From assembly GCA_946800325.1 (NCBI GenBank), contig OX326959.1, positions 43,399,566 through 43,463,565 on the forward strand: a DNA stretch of 64,000 bases, read 5' to 3'. The notes below the pieces were generated by a model. The model ran no database searches, was not told the DNA's origin, and saw nothing but the letters and a program-made list of their open reading frames with translations. This document shows, in pieces, positions 60,934 through 64,000 of the stretch (position 1 is its first letter; each line of letters starts with the position of its first letter). The translations under genes were made by a program, and so were the position numbers. The stretch is from Luzula sylvatica. Its lineage: Eukaryota > Streptophyta > Magnoliopsida > Poales > Juncaceae.

Positions 60934-60965
60934 TGTAGAAAAGTAGTAATAATAATAATAATAAC
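60240..60965. repeat. Long (TAA)n microsatellite with periodic interruptions
   Basis: About 700 bp of mostly TAA/AAT. A phrase AAAAATGTAGAAAAGTAATA recurs about five times from 60657 to 60945, giving a higher-order repeat. It lies directly upstream of the second Cpn60 beta segment. Length and homogeneity make it a likely recombination or assembly trouble spot. Confidence 0.95.
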
Positions 60966-61101
60966 AACAACACCACCACCACAACAACAACGCAACAATA
61001 ACAACAACAATCCTAGGTTTTCATCAAACACCTTTTGAACATCCTACAATCGCAGTTTTTGCATTTTCCTGCTACCAGAGATTCCTGATATTCATATATT
61101 G

Positions 61102-62881
61102 GTTGCGAGTAAGACGAACGATTCTGCGGGAGATGGAACCACGACTGCATCGGTTTTGGCTCGCGAAATCATCAAATTGGGTCTATTAAGCGTCACTTCC
61201 GGTGCGAACCCAATTTCCCTAAAAAAGGGGATCGATAAAACCGTAGAAGGTCTCATTCGAGAGCTCGAGAAGAAAGCTCGCCCCGTTAAGGGCCGCGGAG
61301 ACATCAAAGGTATCATTTTATCATTTATCAATCATGCTATTAAATATTTATTTAAATTTAATAAATTTGTAATATTGACAGCTGTTGCCACGATTTCTGC
61401 GGGAAACGATGAATTCATCGGGACGATGATTACCGATGCGATCGATAAAGTCGGTCCTGACGGCGTCCTCTCCATCGAATCATCTTCTTCGTTCGAAACC
61501 ACCGTTGAAGTCGAGGAAGGAATGGAGGTTTGTCATAAACCTAAACCTAAAAATCATTCTCATATTAATATGTACTATATTAATTCTATGTTGCTAATTT
61601 TGTGTAGATCGATAGAGGATACATTTCGCCGCAATTCGTGACGAATCCCGAGAAGCTCCTCGTCGAGTTCGAGAACGCACGCGTCCTCGTGACCGACCAG
61701 AAAATCTCGACGATCAAAGATATCATTCCGCTACTCGAGAAAACCACCCAATTGAGGGCCCCGCTTTTGATAATCGCCGAGGACGTCACCGGCGAGGCCT
61801 TGGCCACTTTAGTTGTTAATAAACTTCGCGGCATTCTCAATGTCGCGGCGATTAAAGCCCCCGGTTTTGGAGAGAGACGCAAGGCTCTTTTGCAAGATAT
61901 CGCTATCGTCACGGGTAAGTAATTTAACTTTTTGCTGATATACCCTTTTGGAAAGTTTAAGTATCGAATTTACCCTTATTTTAGGTGCGGAGTTCCAAGC
62001 GAAGGATTTGGGATTGTTGATTGAGAACACGAGCGTAGAGCAACTTGGAATTGCGAGGAAAATAACGATTTCGAGCTCTTCGACAACTTTGATTGCTGAT
62101 GCGGTGAGCAAGGACGAAATTCAGGCTCGTATTTCCCAACTCAAGAAAGAACTCAACGACACGGACTCGGTTTACGACTCCCAGAAACTCGCCGAAAGAA
62201 TCGCCAAACTTGCAGGCAAGAAACCCTAAAAAACCATAAACTCCAATATTATTATTTTTCTTTTTGCTAATTTTTTTGTTGATTAATTAGGGGGAGTTGC
62301 GGTGATTAAAGTCGGTGCGGCGACAGAGACGGAATTGGAAGACAGGAAGTTGCGTATAGAGGATGCAAAGAACGCCACTTTCGCAGCCATCGAAGAAGGT
62401 ATTGTGCCAGGTGGCGGCTCAGCATACGTCCACCTGTCCACTTGCGTTCCCGCCATCAAAGCAACCATTGAGGATCCTGATGAACGCCTCGGCGCTGACA
62501 TCATCCAAAAGGTACTTGCTCATATATATTTATTATCATCTTAATCGAGATATTTTGACCGTGTTTTTATTTTATTTTTTAATTTAGGCTTTGGTGGCGC
62601 CAGCATCGTTGATAGCGCACAACGCGGGAGTGGAAGGAGAAGTGGTAGTGGAGAAAATATTGGACCGAGAATGGGAGATCGGATACAACGCGATGACAGA
62701 CAAGTACGAGAATTTGGTCGAGTCGGGAGTGATCGATCCGGCGAAAGTGACTCGATGCGCGCTGCAAAACGCGTCTTCGGTCGCGGGCATGGTTCTGACG
62801 ACTCAAGCCATTGTTGTCGAGAAGGTCAGGAGGAAGGCTCCCGTGGCTGCCGAGGCTGCTGAAGGGTCTTTCTCTGTTTAA
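61102..62881 (+). pseudogene. Cpn60 beta copy B, lacking exons 1-3
   Basis: Exons 4-9 are present (61102-61309, 61382-61527, 61608-61914, 61985-62215, 62291-62511, 62588-62881) with all splice sites kept, including the GC donor of intron 7. The first 111 codons (transit peptide, start and the GPRG region) are missing. Upstream lie only about 130 bp of unrelated DNA and the TAA microsatellite. Coding differences from copy A include Val to Ile, Asn to Lys, Ala to Thr and Ala to Val. Without a promoter or start it is a truncated pseudogene unless transcription starts outside. No frame-breaking change was seen, so the truncation is recent. Confidence 0.88.
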
Positions 62882-63274
62882 GTGGGGCGGGGAATTGAAT
62901 TGGTCGGTGTTATTTTGGGGATTTATTTAGGGTTTTAGAGCGGAGAACAGTTTTGTGAAGTGGCGATTGTGGTTTGAGTTAAAGACTTGTTTTGTTTAGC
63001 GATAGTGCGGCGAAATAAATTGCGTGTTTTCTTAAGTTAAGAGTGTTTATTATTGTTTCGAGCACACAAATACAATTATGAATTTTATGTTTCCTCTAGA
63101 CAGAAAAATAAATAATGGATTTATAGAAAACTGTTCTGGGAAACAAACCCTAAAAATAGGCATGCAATAAGAAAATGAAAACAATTTATTAAACATATAT
63201 GGTACTTGAGAAACCAAATATTCAATTGTCGAAAATTTTCATGAACTCCTTCATTCACATCTCGGCAAATATAT

Positions 63275-64000
63275 TTACTCGAGTGATAGTGTTGGCAAGA
63301 TCGTCATGGCCTCTCCATCAACCACGAGGATATCATTGTTTGCGAAACATTTTGTTGTGAATTTCACCCTGCCAAAAATAGGAGAAAAAGGTTATTAATA
63401 CAATACACTAACTAGTGAAAAAGTTTGGTTCAAGCAATTTGTTCGTTCGGATTTCAGTTCAATTGCAAAATTGAGGCGAAAATGCTATATAACTGGTACT
63501 GAAATATTTGATTTGAAGTACTAAAATAAAGGAGTGATTTTATCATTACATATAATTTTTCTTGATCTCTTTGATGTGAATTGCTTCAAGTCGAGCAGAA
63601 ATTTCATCTTCAATATAAACTGGCAGCTTGAATTTTAGATTCTGCGAAGCATATATTGCTCCGGGCTGTATAAAATCAATAAAATTCGATGTTAATGATC
63701 ACTACATTATTAGAATCTCTTAGTATTGGTTTTGGGTAATATGCACGACACATGTTCGACAAAATGCCACTAAGAGAGGTACATACAAAATTGGAAGCTA
63801 TGATAGAAGGGAACAACGAAGCAACAAGCATGCCATGAACGACCCTCCCTCTCTCAAACCCAGCAACCCTTTTCGCGAATTCATCCTCTAAATGAACAGG
63901 GTTGTAGTCTCCAGTGACCTCCGAGTATTGAGCAAGGTCTCCTTCCGTGAATTTTCTTGCGCCCCTCAAGACATGGCCGACTGCAAGGAGGTCGGAGGAG
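63275..64000 (-). CDS. MaoC-like dehydratase, copy B (cut by window end)
   Basis: Exon 3 (63275-63368), exon 2 (63550-63665) and most of exon 1 (63787 to the window edge) match copy A. Replacements include Asn to Asp (FTEGD), Met to Arg (GRVVHG), Gly to Ala (ASLF) and Lys to Glu at the last codon. The frame is open. The start codon lies beyond the window, so whether this copy is complete cannot be seen; by the duplication offset it would be expected near 64092. Confidence 0.8.

Larger units (their letters stand above)
61101..64000. repeat. Direct segmental duplication of 40236-43135
   Basis: Exons, introns and intergenic DNA match at a constant offset of 20,865 bp to the window end. I found no indel and about twenty substitutions by eye. 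The match begins at the first bases of Cpn60 beta exon 4 and runs past the window edge. Confidence 0.95.

Noticed and set aside
60542..61031. Long minus-strand frames of poly-Ile, Leu, Tyr
   Set aside because: Pure translation of the TAA microsatellite.

Overview
This window is nuclear DNA from a flowering plant, most likely a eudicot. The genes have many short introns with GT-AG borders. The protein families are plant ones: PHT1 phosphate transporter, plastid Cpn60 beta, DUF547/MIP1-zipper protein, and LRAT/NC-domain proteins. The intergenic DNA is AT-rich and full of small DNA transposons and Helitrons. No species can be named. A nuclear gene derived from plastid accD recalls lineages in which accD has moved to the nucleus (Campanulaceae, some clovers and others), but this is only a hint.

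Layout. 1-10.2 kb holds no recognisable gene, only MITEs, an hAT-like element and a SINE. 10.2-14.8 kb carries two intact plus-strand genes: an adenylate kinase 6 homologue and a DUF547 protein. 15.0-28.5 kb is a minus-strand tandem cluster of LRAT/NC-domain genes. Two copies look intact, one is stopped by a single TAG, one is cut by a transposon and one is a short relic. Helitron and hAT insertions lie among them, and paralogous copies serve as empty sites. 28.5-33.6 kb is more transposon DNA. 34.5-36.2 kb encodes an OTU-domain cysteine protease.

The most interesting part is 37.1-43.3 kb. A gene for the plastid chaperonin Cpn60 beta (39.5-42.0 kb) is preceded by a second gene whose leader, first exon, intron 1 and transit-peptide region resemble Cpn60 beta. 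That gene then switches in frame to the zinc-ribbon region of plastid AccD, the acetyl-CoA carboxylase carboxyltransferase beta subunit, and ends without the catalytic domain. Next come a convergent MaoC-like mitochondrial dehydratase gene and a PHT1 phosphate transporter gene.

46.4-54.8 kb is a nested transposon complex. It contains a 5-kb Mutator-like element with a 9-bp target duplication, a solo-LTR-like insertion, 1.18-kb inverted arms (one inside and one outside the element), and a Pack-MULE-like insertion carrying a decayed WD40 gene fragment. From 61.1 kb to the window end the Cpn60 beta/MaoC region recurs in direct orientation at a constant offset of 20,865 bp, with about twenty substitutions seen by eye. 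The repeat starts exactly at Cpn60 beta exon 4, so this copy lacks exons 1-3.

All calls come from reading the sequence and from memory of the families. No database search was run. Exon borders were placed by frame and splice consensus, and each intact gene model sums to a multiple of three.
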